The notes: generated from the sequence alone by a model not told the origin. Numbered from the stretch's first letter, positions 9,122-18,391 are shown. The stretch is 64,000 bases of DNA from Pedobacter sp. PF22-3 (GCF_026239555.1 NZ_JAPIVP010000001.1:248001-312000), one strand, 5' to 3'. Made by a program: numbers and translations.

Positions 9122-9274
9122 TCAAATATAGTTATTATTTAGTCTTTCGTTAAAAAAGGCTCGATGGAGAATTTTTAAAATTCCTGCCAGGGCAATCCGC
9201 CGACCACCAACCAAAAGCATTTTATCGGGTTTATACATTTTCCTGATAGTATCCATACCCGATGTGCCATGCAT
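9122..9274 (-). other. Short frame of unknown status (50 codons)
   Basis: An ATG at 9272-9274 opens a 50-residue frame, beginning MHGTSGMDTIRKMYKPDKM and continuing LLVGGRRIALAGILKI, which ends at a TGA at 9122-9124. The local base composition is more GC-rich than the surrounding spacer and the residues look protein-like, so it may be a small gene or a gene remnant. I do not recognise a family. Its end overlaps the putative gatB -7 element, which argues against it being functional. Confidence 0.25.
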
Positions 9275-9407
9275 TAAGTAATTGCAAATTTTAATTATTT
9301 TTAATTCTGATAATAAGATTTATAAGGAGATATCATCAAATTAATTAATTAATTAAAAATTATTACATAAAATACTAAATATAAGAAAGTTACAAGCATT
9401 TAAACAA

Positions 9408-9444
9408 TTTACTCAATATATTGAGTAAAATTACTCAGTTGAGT
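9408..9444. promoter_or_regulatory. Paired ACTCA/TGAGT inverted repeats (candidate operator)
   Basis: A perfect 22-bp palindrome spans 9408-9429 (centre ACTCAATATATTGAGT) and a second inverted repeat, ACTCAGTTGAGT, spans 9433-9444. Together they give four TGAGT half-sites within 37 bp, about 105 nt before the ATG of the secreted protein gene at 9549. Confidence 0.5.
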
Positions 9445-9548
9445 ATATTAATAGTTAAAAAATGTTAAAGGGGATCCCGTAATTAAACTGCAACCAAGTA
9501 TCATAGTCTATCTAACCAACACAAAAGAAACCTTTTAATTAAAAAATT

Positions 9549-10142
9549 ATGAAAAAGTTAGTTTTAATTGCCGCAATACTGATGGTTTCATTATTCGGTA
9601 TAAACAATGTAAAAGCACAGGTTAGCTTAAATATCAATATTGGTTCGCAGCCTGTTTGGGGACCAACAGGCTACGACCACGTAGACTATTATTATTTCCC
9701 TGATATAGATGCTTATTATTATGTTCCTTCAGGCCAATACATTTATTCGAATGGAGGACGTTGGATCTGGACAAACAGTTTACCTGCCCAATATGGGAAC
9801 TTTGATTTATACCGTGCTTATAAAGTGGTAATCAACGAACCTAAACCTTATTTGAGAAATAATATATACGTAACCAGATATAGTAAATATAAAAACTATG
9901 GTGGCCGTCAAACCATTATTAGAGATAGTAGAGATACTAAGTACTATGTGGTAAAAGGACATCCTAATTATAACCAAAGGCCTGTAAGAAACGTTACTAT
10001 CATCAATAAGCGCCCTAATCCTATAGTGCAAAAACACGTAGTAAGACCTGCTCAAAATAATGGCCGTCCTCAATTTAACAATGGTCACGATAACCGTCCG
10101 GAAAGAGATAACAGAAAAGGCCGTGATAACGAACGCCATTAA
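9549..10142 (+). CDS. Secreted Tyr/Asn/Arg-rich protein of unknown function (paralogue 1)
   Basis: The 197-residue protein has a clear signal peptide (cleavage near NNVKAQ). Residues about 25-95 form a conserved core with VSLNINIGSQPVWGPTGYDH, VDYYYFPDIDAYYYVPSGQY and WIWTNSLPAQYG. The C-terminal half is low-complexity, rich in Asn, Arg, Pro and His, and strongly basic. The next gene encodes a paralogue with the same core, so this looks like a tandem duplication. I do not recognise a named function; a periplasmic or cell-surface protein is the safest reading. A terminator at 10164-10192 separates the two genes, so they are probably transcribed separately. Confidence 0.8.
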   Translation: MKKLVLIAAILMVSLFGINNVKAQVSLNINIGSQPVWGPTGYDHVDYYYFPDIDAYYYVPSGQYIYSNGGRWIWTNSLPAQYGNFDLYRAYKVVINEPKPYLRNNIYVTRYSKYKNYGGRQTIIRDSRDTKYYVVKGHPNYNQRPVRNVTIINKRPNPIVQKHVVRPAQNNGRPQFNNGHDNRPERDNRKGRDNERH

Positions 10143-10163
10143 TATTAATATTTAGCTGTGGTT

Positions 10164-10192
10164 AAAGGAGTTTCAAAAGAGGCTCCTTTTTT
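10164..10192 (+). terminator. Terminator after secreted paralogue 1
   Basis: AAAGGAG (10164-10170) pairs with CTCCTTT (10183-10189), followed by further T residues. It lies 22 nt after the stop codon. Confidence 0.75.
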
Positions 10193-10265
10193 ATATGTCT
10201 GTTACAATAGATGTTTTGGCACAGCGTTTGAATTGTTTGATCTACACACAAATAAATAGATTATT

Positions 10266-10772
10266 ATGAAAAAGTTATTCGTCATCTCCGCGATTTTAGG
10301 CATCGTGGCTTTAACATCTAATCAATCTAACGCTCAAGTAAACATTAACGTAAATATTGGTAACCAACCAGCATGGGTTCCTGCAGGTTATCAAAACGTT
10401 AATTATTACTATCTTCCAGAAGTACAATCTTATTATTATGTTCCTCAAAGGCAATTTGTTTATTTAAATGGGAACCGTTGGATAAGATCGAGATATTTAC
10501 CGGCAAGGTATAGCGGTTACGATTTACGTCATGGAAGAAAAATTGTAATGTACGGAAATAGTCCTTACCGAAATTATCACACGCACAGGGTAACCTATGT
10601 TAGCCGTAACAATTATTACCGTTCATCTTACGGTGGTGGCAGGATCAGATACCGTGGGCCTGAAAATCATTTCAAGCCTCACCATATAGATCGCGGTCAT
10701 CATGGAGGAAGATTAAATCCAGGTTTATTCTCCAGGGGACACCGAGAAAAACATGGTCATGGCAGACATTAA
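10266..10772 (+). CDS. Secreted Tyr/His/Arg-rich protein of unknown function (paralogue 2)
   Basis: The 168-residue protein repeats the plan of its upstream neighbour: signal peptide ending near QSNAQ, then VNINVNIGNQPAWVPAGYQN, VNYYYLPEVQSYYYVP and WIRSRYLPARYSGYDL. The C-terminal third is rich in Tyr, Arg, Gly and His (for example HHIDRGHHGG and GHREKHGHGRH), unlike the Asn/Pro-rich tail of paralogue 1. The His-rich end could bind metal, but that is speculation. No function is known to me. A strong hairpin at 10771-10806 ends the gene and faces alaS. Confidence 0.8.
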   Translation: MKKLFVISAILGIVALTSNQSNAQVNINVNIGNQPAWVPAGYQNVNYYYLPEVQSYYYVPQRQFVYLNGNRWIRSRYLPARYSGYDLRHGRKIVMYGNSPYRNYHTHRVTYVSRNNYYRSSYGGGRIRYRGPENHFKPHHIDRGHHGGRLNPGLFSRGHREKHGHGRH

Positions 10773-10806
10773 AACAAAAAAGAGGCTTAAAGCCTCTTTT
10801 TTGTTT
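10771..10806. terminator. Bidirectional terminator between the secreted protein gene and alaS
   Basis: A long near-perfect inverted repeat has its core AGAGGCTTAAAGCCTCT flanked by AAAACAAAAA on the left and TTTTTGTTTT on the right. The A and T tracts allow it to act as a terminator in both directions for these convergent genes. Confidence 0.9.
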
Positions 10807-10851
10807 TAATAATACGAACCTGCTAATTCAACGCAAGGCATATTTTATTTG

Positions 10852-13470
10852 TTAGTGCTGTGGTATAAAGCTTTCTGCTTTTTCTAAAACTACTTTTAGT
10901 CCGGCCGGATTTTTACCGCCCGCCGTGGCATAAAATGGCTGTCCACCGCCACCGCCCTGGATCTCTTTACCCAATTCGCGAACAATATTTGAAGCATTTA
11001 ATCCTTTCGTCACCAGGTGATCAGAAAGCATTACTGTTATTCCTGGTTTACCATCAATTTCTGTTGTGAAAATCAGAAACAGATTATCAACCATATCTTT
11101 CAAAGAAAAGGCCAGGTTTTTAATGGCTTCGGCACTTTGCAAATCGATGTGTTTAGCAATCAGGTTAACACCATTTATACCTCTTACATGATGTACAATT
11201 TCATGTTTTAAAGTATTTACGCGCTCTAGCGTTGATTTTTCTATCTCCTTTTTCAGTTTTGCATTTTCATCCAATAAAGCCTGTACAGAAGCTGATAAAT
11301 CTTTGCTTCCGTTTAATAACGCTTTTAAGTGCCCCAATTCTTTTCTTTGATCTAGGAAAAACTGCTCTGCTTTATCGGCGGTAATGGCTTCTATACGACG
11401 CACACCAGCTGCAACTGCGCTTTCAGAAACAATTTTGAATGAACCGATCTGCCCTGTAGCCTTTACATGTGTACCCCCGCAAAGCTCTTTCGAAAAATGA
11501 TCATCAAAAGTAATCATACGGACAAAATCACCATATTTTTCACCAAATAAAGCCGTTACACCACTTTCAATGGCATCTTGGTAAGGAACATTACGTTGTT
11601 CCTTCAATTTAATGTTTTGGCGGATTTTCTGGTTCACAATCACCTCAATCTGAGCCAATTCTTCTTCAGTTACTTTAGCGAAGTGAGAAAAATCAAAACG
11701 CAGGTAATCTGCATTAACTAACGAACCTTTCTGGTTAACATGTTTTCCTAAAACCTGTTTAAGCGCTGCATGCAATAAGTGTGTGGCAGAGTGGTTATCT
11801 TCCGTTAAAACACGTTTATCTTCATCTACAACTGCCCAGAATTTGCCTTCCAGATTATCGGGTAATATATCGGTAAAATGAACAGTTAAACCATTTTCTT
11901 TTTTGGTATCGGTAATATCTACCCAAAACTGTCGACTATTGTCTTCTAAACGGCCTGTATCGCCAACCTGACCACCGCTCTCTGCATAAAAAGGTGTTTG
12001 GCGTAAAACGATCTGATATTGTTCTTTCCCTTTAGCTTTTACTTTACGGTATTTTAAAATCTCGGTTTCGATTTCAAGGTCATCATAACCTACAAATTCG
12101 CTCTGATCGTCTGTATTTACGGTAATCCAATCGCCTGTATCAATTGCGGTAGCAGCACGGCTATCGTCTTTTTGTTTTTTCAACGCCTGTTCGTAGCCAG
12201 CCAGATCAACGTTCCAGCCTTTTTCTCTAGCCATCAATTCTGTTAAATCGATCGGGAAACCAAAAGTATCTGACAATTCAAATGCAAAACCTCCTTCAAC
12301 CACATGATTAGCAGCTTGGTATTTTTCGAAACGCTGAATTCCAGTAGATAAAGTTCTCAAGAAAGAAACTTCTTCTTCCAACACCACTTTTTGTACAAAA
12401 TCCTGTTGCGAAATCAATTCATCAAACACCCCTTTAAATTGCTCTGCCAATAAAGGAACCAATTGATTTAAGAAAGGCTCTTTAAAGTTTAAAAAGGTAT
12501 AAGCATAACGTACAGCCCGGCGTAGAATCCTGCGGATGACATAACCTGCTTTATTATTGGAAGGTAACTGACCATCGGCAATAACAAAGGAAATGGCACG
12601 GATATGATCGGCCATTACACGCATGGCAATATCCGTTTTCTCGTCAGCACCGTATTTAATTCCAGCTTTTTCAGAGATAAACTGAATCAATGGCTGAAAA
12701 ACATCGGTATCGTAGTTAGAGGTTTTTTCCTGTAAAACACGTACCAAACGTTCAAAACCCATTCCGGTATCAACATGTTTGGCGGGCAAGCTCTGCAATG
12801 AACCATTTTTTAAACGGTTAAACTGCATAAATACATTATTCCAGATTTCAATTACCTGGGGATGATCTGCATTTACCAGGGTAGCACCATCAACTAAAGC
12901 TTTTTCTTCATCGGTACGGCAATCCACATGGATTTCTGAACATGGCCCGCATGGTCCGGTATCGCCCATTTCCCAAAAATTGTCCTTTTTGTTTCCAGGT
13001 AAAATATGGCTTTCATCCACATATTGTTTCCAGAGATCGTAAGCTTCCTGGTCTTTTTCCAAACCTTCTTTCTCATCGCCTTCGAAATAGGTAACATATA
13101 ATTTATCTTTCGGGATTTTGTAAACCTCGGTCAATAATTCCCAACTCCAGGCAATGGCCTCTTTTTTGAAATAATCGCCAAAACTCCAATTACCCAACAT
13201 TTCGAACATGGTATGGTGATAAGTATCAATCCCCACCTCTTCCAGATCGTTATGTTTGCCCGAAACACGTAAACAGCGCTGGGTATCAGCAACACGAGAA
13301 TATTTTATGGCGGCCTCCCCTAAAAACAGATCTTTAAATTGGTTCATACCTGCATTGGTAAACATTAAAGTTGGGTCGTTTTTAACCACAATCGGTGCTG
13401 AAGGAACAACATGATGTTGTTTCGATTCAAAAAAACTAAGGAATGCCTGTCTAATCTCTTTTGCTGTCAT
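10852..13470 (-). CDS. alaS: Alanyl-tRNA synthetase
   Basis: The 872-residue protein shows all AlaRS parts. The class II catalytic core has FTNAGMNQFKDLFLG, RCLRVSGKHNDLEEVG and TGPCGPCSEIH. The editing domain has the zinc motif HSATHLLHAAL and the distal ELCGGTHVKATGQIG. The C-terminal C-Ala/DHHA1 domain ends with a glycine-rich GGGGGQPFYATAGG stretch. It attaches alanine to tRNA(Ala) and hydrolyses mischarged Ser/Gly-tRNA(Ala). It is divergent from the MerR-type gene at 13587, with 116 bp between the starts. A -7 element TAATTTTG reads toward alaS at 13491-13498. Confidence 0.98.
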   Translation of the reverse strand: MTAKEIRQAFLSFFESKQHHVVPSAPIVVKNDPTLMFTNAGMNQFKDLFLGEAAIKYSRVADTQRCLRVSGKHNDLEEVGIDTYHHTMFEMLGNWSFGDYFKKEAIAWSWELLTEVYKIPKDKLYVTYFEGDEKEGLEKDQEAYDLWKQYVDESHILPGNKKDNFWEMGDTGPCGPCSEIHVDCRTDEEKALVDGATLVNADHPQVIEIWNNVFMQFNRLKNGSLQSLPAKHVDTGMGFERLVRVLQEKTSNYDTDVFQPLIQFISEKAGIKYGADEKTDIAMRVMADHIRAISFVIADGQLPSNNKAGYVIRRILRRAVRYAYTFLNFKEPFLNQLVPLLAEQFKGVFDELISQQDFVQKVVLEEEVSFLRTLSTGIQRFEKYQAANHVVEGGFAFELSDTFGFPIDLTELMAREKGWNVDLAGYEQALKKQKDDSRAATAIDTGDWITVNTDDQSEFVGYDDLEIETEILKYRKVKAKGKEQYQIVLRQTPFYAESGGQVGDTGRLEDNSRQFWVDITDTKKENGLTVHFTDILPDNLEGKFWAVVDEDKRVLTEDNHSATHLLHAALKQVLGKHVNQKGSLVNADYLRFDFSHFAKVTEEELAQIEVIVNQKIRQNIKLKEQRNVPYQDAIESGVTALFGEKYGDFVRMITFDDHFSKELCGGTHVKATGQIGSFKIVSESAVAAGVRRIEAITADKAEQFFLDQRKELGHLKALLNGSKDLSASVQALLDENAKLKKEIEKSTLERVNTLKHEIVHHVRGINGVNLIAKHIDLQSAEAIKNLAFSLKDMVDNLFLIFTTEIDGKPGITVMLSDHLVTKGLNASNIVRELGKEIQGGGGGQPFYATAGGKNPAGLKVVLEKAESFIPQH

Positions 13471-13586
13471 TTCAATATTATTGGAGGGAACAAAATTAAA
13501 ATTTTATTGCGTTAATAAGGAAAAATCGAGCTACATTTGAATACTTTAATTAAACGATATAAAACACTCATAATCAACTACAAAAT

Positions 13587-13922
13587 ATGCCGTATAAAGA
13601 AAGAGACATTAATAAAATGTATTATACCATGGGCGAGGTGACTGAAATGTTTAATGTTAACGCATCGCAGATCCGTTTTTATGAGAAGGAATTTGATATC
13701 CTCCAGCCCAAAAAAAACAAGAAGGGTAACCGTCTTTTTACGCCAGAAGATATTGAAAATCTAAAAATCATTTTTAATCTGGTTGATGAGAAAGGCTTTA
13801 CCTTAAAAGGTGCTAAAGATTATTTAAAGAACAATAAAACAGGTGTTAGAGAGAATCAAAAGATTATTGATTCGTTAGAAAAACTGAAAGGCTTTTTAGT
13901 AAACCTTGCTGAAGAACTCTAA
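13587..13922 (+). CDS. MerR-family transcriptional regulator
   Basis: The 111-residue protein has the MerR winged helix-turn-helix near its N-terminus: MYYTMGEVTEMFNVNASQIR, FYEKEFDILQPKKNKKGNR and FTPEDIENLKIIFNLVDEKG. The remaining helix is short, with no cysteine-rich effector-binding domain, so the ligand is unknown. This size matches the small MerR-like regulators widespread in Bacteroidota. It is transcribed away from alaS and lies 146 bp upstream of the HhH/barrel gene. Confidence 0.9.
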   Translation: MPYKERDINKMYYTMGEVTEMFNVNASQIRFYEKEFDILQPKKNKKGNRLFTPEDIENLKIIFNLVDEKGFTLKGAKDYLKNNKTGVRENQKIIDSLEKLKGFLVNLAEEL

Positions 13923-14068
13923 TCACATATTTATCTTATATTACAATCCAATGTACATTTATGATAACTAAAGAAATACATTTTTTGTAGTTTTTTAATT
14001 ATTTATCTATATTAGAAATACCAATACAAAAATCACCCTAATTTTTATTAACCAGTTAACCCCTGCTT

Positions 14069-16300
14069 ATGAAAATATGGTGTGTATTATTGCCCGTCTC
14101 TTCTCCCTACTCTTCAGTTTCCAAAAAACATTTTGGTATAGTTTCACCTGTATTAACGGATAATCTGCTGTGGCAAACAATTCCTTCTGGAGAAACCTTT
14201 TTTCGTAGCCAAAACATAATCATTTCGTGGTTTACAGATCTTTATCATAAATTATTAATTGGAGGTAATTATGCATTAAAGATACTAACTGTTGCATTTG
14301 TAATGATCGGGTTTGTGGCAAATGCCCAAACCAATACGCAAGAGACAGATATACGTGATGTTTTGGAAAGTATGGCTGAAAATCTGCCGGATGATTACGA
14401 TATGACCGAGCTAGTTGATGTACTGGAAAGATATCGTAAACACCCAATTAACCTGAATCGAACTTCTGTAGAAGAATTAAATACTTTGGTATTCTTATCT
14501 CCCCTACAGATTGCCAATTTCTTTACTTATATAAAGGAAAACGGTCCGCTTGCCGATGTGCTGGAATTACAAAGCATTGCTGGCTTTGATATTAAAACGA
14601 TTCAAATGCTGCTCCCATTCGTAACATTAACCAATATCACGGAGTATCAGCAGCTCAGTTTTAAGAACCTCGTACACGCTGGTGAAAACGATCTGATGAT
14701 GCGTTGGGCGCAAACTTTACAAAAACAAAAAGGCTATAACGATCTGCCTGGAAATAGGTATTTAGGTTCGCCAGAAAGATTTCAGATGCGATATCGGTAT
14801 CAATACAGTTCAATTCTATCAGCAGCCCTTACGTTAGATAAAGATGCGGGAGAAAAATTTATCGGCAAGCCTTTCGATTTTTATTCAGGAAATATTGCCC
14901 TATTTAAATTGGGCAAATTAAAAAAAATGGTAGTTGGCGATTATACACAACAATTTGGCCAGGGTTTAACCTTATGGTCTGGTTTTTCTTTTGGTAAAGG
15001 TCCTGATGTAACGAGCGTAGCTAAAAAAGATTTGGGTTTAAGACCTTACAATTCTACCAACGAATATTCCTTTTTTAGAGGCGCCGCCGCAACAATTAAT
15101 TTATTTAAAAATGTAGACATTACGCCTTTTATTTCATTCCGTAACCTTGATGCAAGTCAAAAGTTAGATGCTGAAGGAAATCTAGTTCAGTCTACGATCA
15201 ATCAAACTGGCTTGCATAGAACGCCTACTGAACTTAAGAATAAAAGTGTTTTGGCACAGACCGCATTTGGTACAACCGTTCAATATTCCAACAATGACCT
15301 TGCTATTGGTGCAATTGCCTACCATACCATTTTTAAGAATAGTTTTATTACGCAAACAGCGGCTTACGACCGGTATAGTTTCACAGGAAAATCGCTGACC
15401 AATTTGGGCCTATTCTATAATTATACCTATAAAAATATGTACCTCTATGGTGAGGGAGCAAAAGGTTTAGGTGGCGGCTTTGCATATATTAATGGTATGC
15501 TGGTTAGTTTATCGTCATCAGTCTCTGCAGCCATAACCTATCGCAATTATGCCAAAGATTATCATAGTTTCTTTAATCAGGCTGTATCTGAATCGAGCGA
15601 AGCGGTAAACGAAAGGGGATTTTACGCAGGTTTAAATATTAATCCAAATAAATATTGGGCATTTTCTTTCTACGCTGATTTATTTCGGTTTCCCTGGTTA
15701 AAATACCGTGTTGATGAACCTTCAAAGGGCTACGAAGTTTTAGCTCAGGCCATTTATACGCCCAGCAAAACCTTTAAAATTTTAGTTCGGTTTAAATCAG
15801 AAAATAAGCAACAGAACACCGATCTGGATGTCCCTGTTAATTTTTTAGATGACGTAAAAAGAGAGGGCTACCGGGCAGAGACAAACTGGCAACTAAATAA
15901 TAATTGGCACTTTCAAAACCGGCTGGAGGTTTCTCAATATAAAAAAGGAAGTGCAAAAAGGGAGTTTGGCTATCTTATTTATCAGGATGTAGATTATTCG
16001 CCAATGTTTGCTAAGCTTACTGGAAATGTACGATTTGCCTATTTCAATACGCCAAGTTATAACAGCAGAATTTACGCATATGAAGATGATGTTTTGTACA
16101 GTTTTGCTTTTGGAATGTACAACGGAAAAGGATTCAGGACCTACCTCAACATGAAATACAACATCATCAAAAAGCTAAATGTGTGGTTTCGCTATGGCTT
16201 GTTTATTTATAAGGATGTGGAAACAGTAGGCACCTATCTGGACGAAATAAAGGGTAATAAAAAATCGGAAGTTAAAATTCAGGTGCGCTATCAATTTTAA
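14069..16300 (+). CDS. Outer-membrane barrel protein with helix-hairpin-helix segment, next to comEC
   Basis: The frame is 743 codons from an ATG at 14069, but the first 68 residues do not look like protein, and a normal signal peptide (ALKILTVAFVMIGFVANAQ) begins around 14273 without an in-frame ATG. An out-of-frame ATG preceded by GGAGG lies exactly there (14271). After the signal peptide comes an acidic segment, then ComEA-like helix-hairpin-helix repeats (HPINLNRTSVEELNTLVFLS; LADVLELQSIAGFDIKTIQM). The remaining ~550 residues alternate in the manner of outer-membrane beta strands and end in KSEVKIQVRYQF with a C-terminal Phe. comEC starts 3 nt after the stop, suggesting an operon and a possible DNA-uptake role; this is inference. 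Confidence 0.75.
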   Translation: MKIWCVLLPVSSPYSSVSKKHFGIVSPVLTDNLLWQTIPSGETFFRSQNIIISWFTDLYHKLLIGGNYALKILTVAFVMIGFVANAQTNTQETDIRDVLESMAENLPDDYDMTELVDVLERYRKHPINLNRTSVEELNTLVFLSPLQIANFFTYIKENGPLADVLELQSIAGFDIKTIQMLLPFVTLTNITEYQQLSFKNLVHAGENDLMMRWAQTLQKQKGYNDLPGNRYLGSPERFQMRYRYQYSSILSAALTLDKDAGEKFIGKPFDFYSGNIALFKLGKLKKMVVGDYTQQFGQGLTLWSGFSFGKGPDVTSVAKKDLGLRPYNSTNEYSFFRGAAATINLFKNVDITPFISFRNLDASQKLDAEGNLVQSTINQTGLHRTPTELKNKSVLAQTAFGTTVQYSNNDLAIGAIAYHTIFKNSFITQTAAYDRYSFTGKSLTNLGLFYNYTYKNMYLYGEGAKGLGGGFAYINGMLVSLSSSVSAAITYRNYAKDYHSFFNQAVSESSEAVNERGFYAGLNINPNKYWAFSFYADLFRFPWLKYRVDEPSKGYEVLAQAIYTPSKTFKILVRFKSENKQQNTDLDVPVNFLDDVKREGYRAETNWQLNNNWHFQNRLEVSQYKKGSAKREFGYLIYQDVDYSPMFAKLTGNVRFAYFNTPSYNSRIYAYEDDVLYSFAFGMYNGKGFRTYLNMKYNIIKKLNVWFRYGLFIYKDVETVGTYLDEIKGNKKSEVKIQVRYQF

Positions 16301-16303
16301 TCC

Positions 16304-18391
16304 ATGTTCAAGACCGAATATATTTTTGTAAGAATCCTGTTTCCCTTTATTTTGGGCATCTGTATTTTTTATTTCTTTCCGGCATTAGCATATGTTAAAT
16401 GGTTGACCATCACCCTATCCGTAATTTTATTGATCCTTTTACTTTTAAATACTACTTATAAAAAGTTCAATGTATATCGTCACAGGGGCTTAGTTGGCAC
16501 TTTAATTTACATGCTTTTTTTCAACCTTGGCAGTTTGTTTTGCCTGCTCAATAACGAAAGTTTAAACCAAAATTACTTTGCAAAAACCAGATGCGATTAT
16601 TTAAAAGTTTGGGTCAATAATGAACCTCAGCAAAATGGCAATATTTTGCGATTTAAAGCAAATGTAATAGCTGGATATCTAAAAGATAAGCAGATAAGCT
16701 TGTCGGGCCAAATATTGCTTAACGTAAAATTAGATAGCCTAAAACCAATTAAATTAAAGTATGGCGACGAATTGATGATCTCGGTAAAATACACAGAAGT
16801 AGAACCTCCATATAATCCTGCAGAATTTGATTTTAAAGCCTGGTTGAGCAATCAGAATATTTATCATCAGGGATTTATAGATCAGAATCATATCGTGAGC
16901 ACCAAAAACAATGTAGGTAATCCGATTATAAAAATGGCCTTGAACATAAGAGAAAAGCAAGTAGCAAAATACAGAAGCTTGATTAAGAGTGATGAAGCTT
17001 TTGCTGTAGCCTCTACTCTTATTTTAGGTTACCGTGCCGATTTAAGTAAAGAAACTTTATCGGCATATTCCAAAACAGGAACTATTCATGCTTTGTCGGT
17101 ATCAGGGGCGCATGTAGCTATTATCTATGTCGTTTTAGATTTTATGTTCTTCTTTTTAAATAAGAACCGAGCATTAAGAATGATAAAATTACTGCTTATT
17201 TGCGCTCTGATCTGGGGATATGCCTTGCTCACCGGATTATCACCTTCTGTAGTCCGTTCAGCGATTATGATCAGCATTTTAATAACCGCTAAAGTTTTAT
17301 CTAAAAAAACCAACAGTTATAATGTTTTGGCCTTTTCAGCATTTTGTCAACTCGTTTACAATCCATTTTTAACCTGGGATGTTGGATTTCAACTTTCTTA
17401 CCTGGCCGTATTTGGATTAATTTATCTTCAGCCTAAAATATACAAGCTTTTTTACACTGAGCGTGTTTGGGTAGATAAATTATGGAGTTTTACCTCCATG
17501 TCTTTAGCGGCACAAATTGTCACGTTTCCATTGAGTATTTATTATTTTCATCAATTTCCGCTTTATTTTCTGTTGGCTAATCTTTTCATTACCATTCCAT
17601 TAATATTAATGATGTATTTGGGGATTGGCGTATTAATCCCATCATTCAGGTTTCTGGCTCCGGTTTTCGAATGGATCATAAATTTTACCAACGCCGTGCT
17701 AAATTGGATCGCCAATTTACCATATGCAAGCTTTTCATCAATATGGATTAATCTGTCCGAATTTATATTATTGAGTTTCTCACTAGGCATCTTTATTTAT
17801 GCATTGACCAAATTTAATAAAGCGCTTTTGTTTTCTTCATTATTTCTATTTGTTTGTTATCAACTTTTAATTCTGCGCGATGATCTGAAGGTTTTTAACC
17901 AGCGGAAAATCATTTTCTTTTCCCTGAGAAAAAATTACGCGGCTGCATTTATCAATGGAAAAGAAGCTGTTTTGGTTTCAGATTTAAATAGTGAAGATAA
18001 AAACTATACCTTTTCCGTTGAACCGGCATTATCTCAGCTGCAAGTAGACAAAATACGTTTGATCAGTTTCAAGAAAGATACTGTTTTAGGGCACTTTATA
18101 TCCAAGAACAGCCAGATTGTCTTTTTTCAATATAAAATACTCTTGATTGATGAAAATCTGAATAACAAAGAGGTAAATGGAAGGGCTAACTTTTCGAGCA
18201 TATGGTTAAGTGGAAATACAAAATTTAATTTAGCCAAAATACACCCAGATGTAAAATATGAAACGGCAATAATAGATGCCACGAATAAAGATTATAAAAT
18301 TCAGATCCTAAAAAAAGAAATGGAGAATAATAATAAAGATGTTTATATTTTAAAGAAAAATAAGGCATATTTGGTGCAACTAAGCCAATAA
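16304..18391 (+). CDS. comEC: ComEC/Rec2-family DNA-uptake channel protein
   Basis: The 695-residue protein has N-terminal membrane helices, a DUF4131-like soluble segment (about 90-200), and the Competence domain with HALSVSGAHVAIIYVVLDFM, GLSPSVVRSAIMISI and many membrane helices (about 225-500). ComEC carries single-stranded DNA across the inner membrane. The C-terminal ~180 residues sit where other ComEC proteins have a metallo-beta-lactamase-like domain, but no HxHxDH motif is present. So the nuclease-like part is degenerate or absent. It is flanked by the HhH/barrel gene (3-nt gap) and by an enoyl-CoA hydratase gene (1-nt gap), so the three are likely co-transcribed. Confidence 0.92.
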   Translation: MFKTEYIFVRILFPFILGICIFYFFPALAYVKWLTITLSVILLILLLLNTTYKKFNVYRHRGLVGTLIYMLFFNLGSLFCLLNNESLNQNYFAKTRCDYLKVWVNNEPQQNGNILRFKANVIAGYLKDKQISLSGQILLNVKLDSLKPIKLKYGDELMISVKYTEVEPPYNPAEFDFKAWLSNQNIYHQGFIDQNHIVSTKNNVGNPIIKMALNIREKQVAKYRSLIKSDEAFAVASTLILGYRADLSKETLSAYSKTGTIHALSVSGAHVAIIYVVLDFMFFFLNKNRALRMIKLLLICALIWGYALLTGLSPSVVRSAIMISILITAKVLSKKTNSYNVLAFSAFCQLVYNPFLTWDVGFQLSYLAVFGLIYLQPKIYKLFYTERVWVDKLWSFTSMSLAAQIVTFPLSIYYFHQFPLYFLLANLFITIPLILMMYLGIGVLIPSFRFLAPVFEWIINFTNAVLNWIANLPYASFSSIWINLSEFILLSFSLGIFIYALTKFNKALLFSSLFLFVCYQLLILRDDLKVFNQRKIIFFSLRKNYAAAFINGKEAVLVSDLNSEDKNYTFSVEPALSQLQVDKIRLISFKKDTVLGHFISKNSQIVFFQYKILLIDENLNNKEVNGRANFSSIWLSGNTKFNLAKIHPDVKYETAIIDATNKDYKIQILKKEMENNNKDVYILKKNKAYLVQLSQ

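Larger units (their letters stand above)
9038..9548. other. Intergenic region between gatB and the secreted protein gene
   Basis: This is a 511-bp AT-rich gap. It holds a possible gatB promoter (9123-9130, minus), a 50-codon frame on the minus strand (9122-9274), an AT-rich run of ATTA repeats near 9340-9350, and the two palindromes at 9408-9444. I see no RNA gene. Confidence 0.6.

Noticed and set aside
13587..16300. MerR-type regulator and HhH/barrel gene as one operon
   Set aside because: The 146-bp AT-rich gap with possible promoter sequence argues for separate transcription; this cannot be settled from sequence alone.
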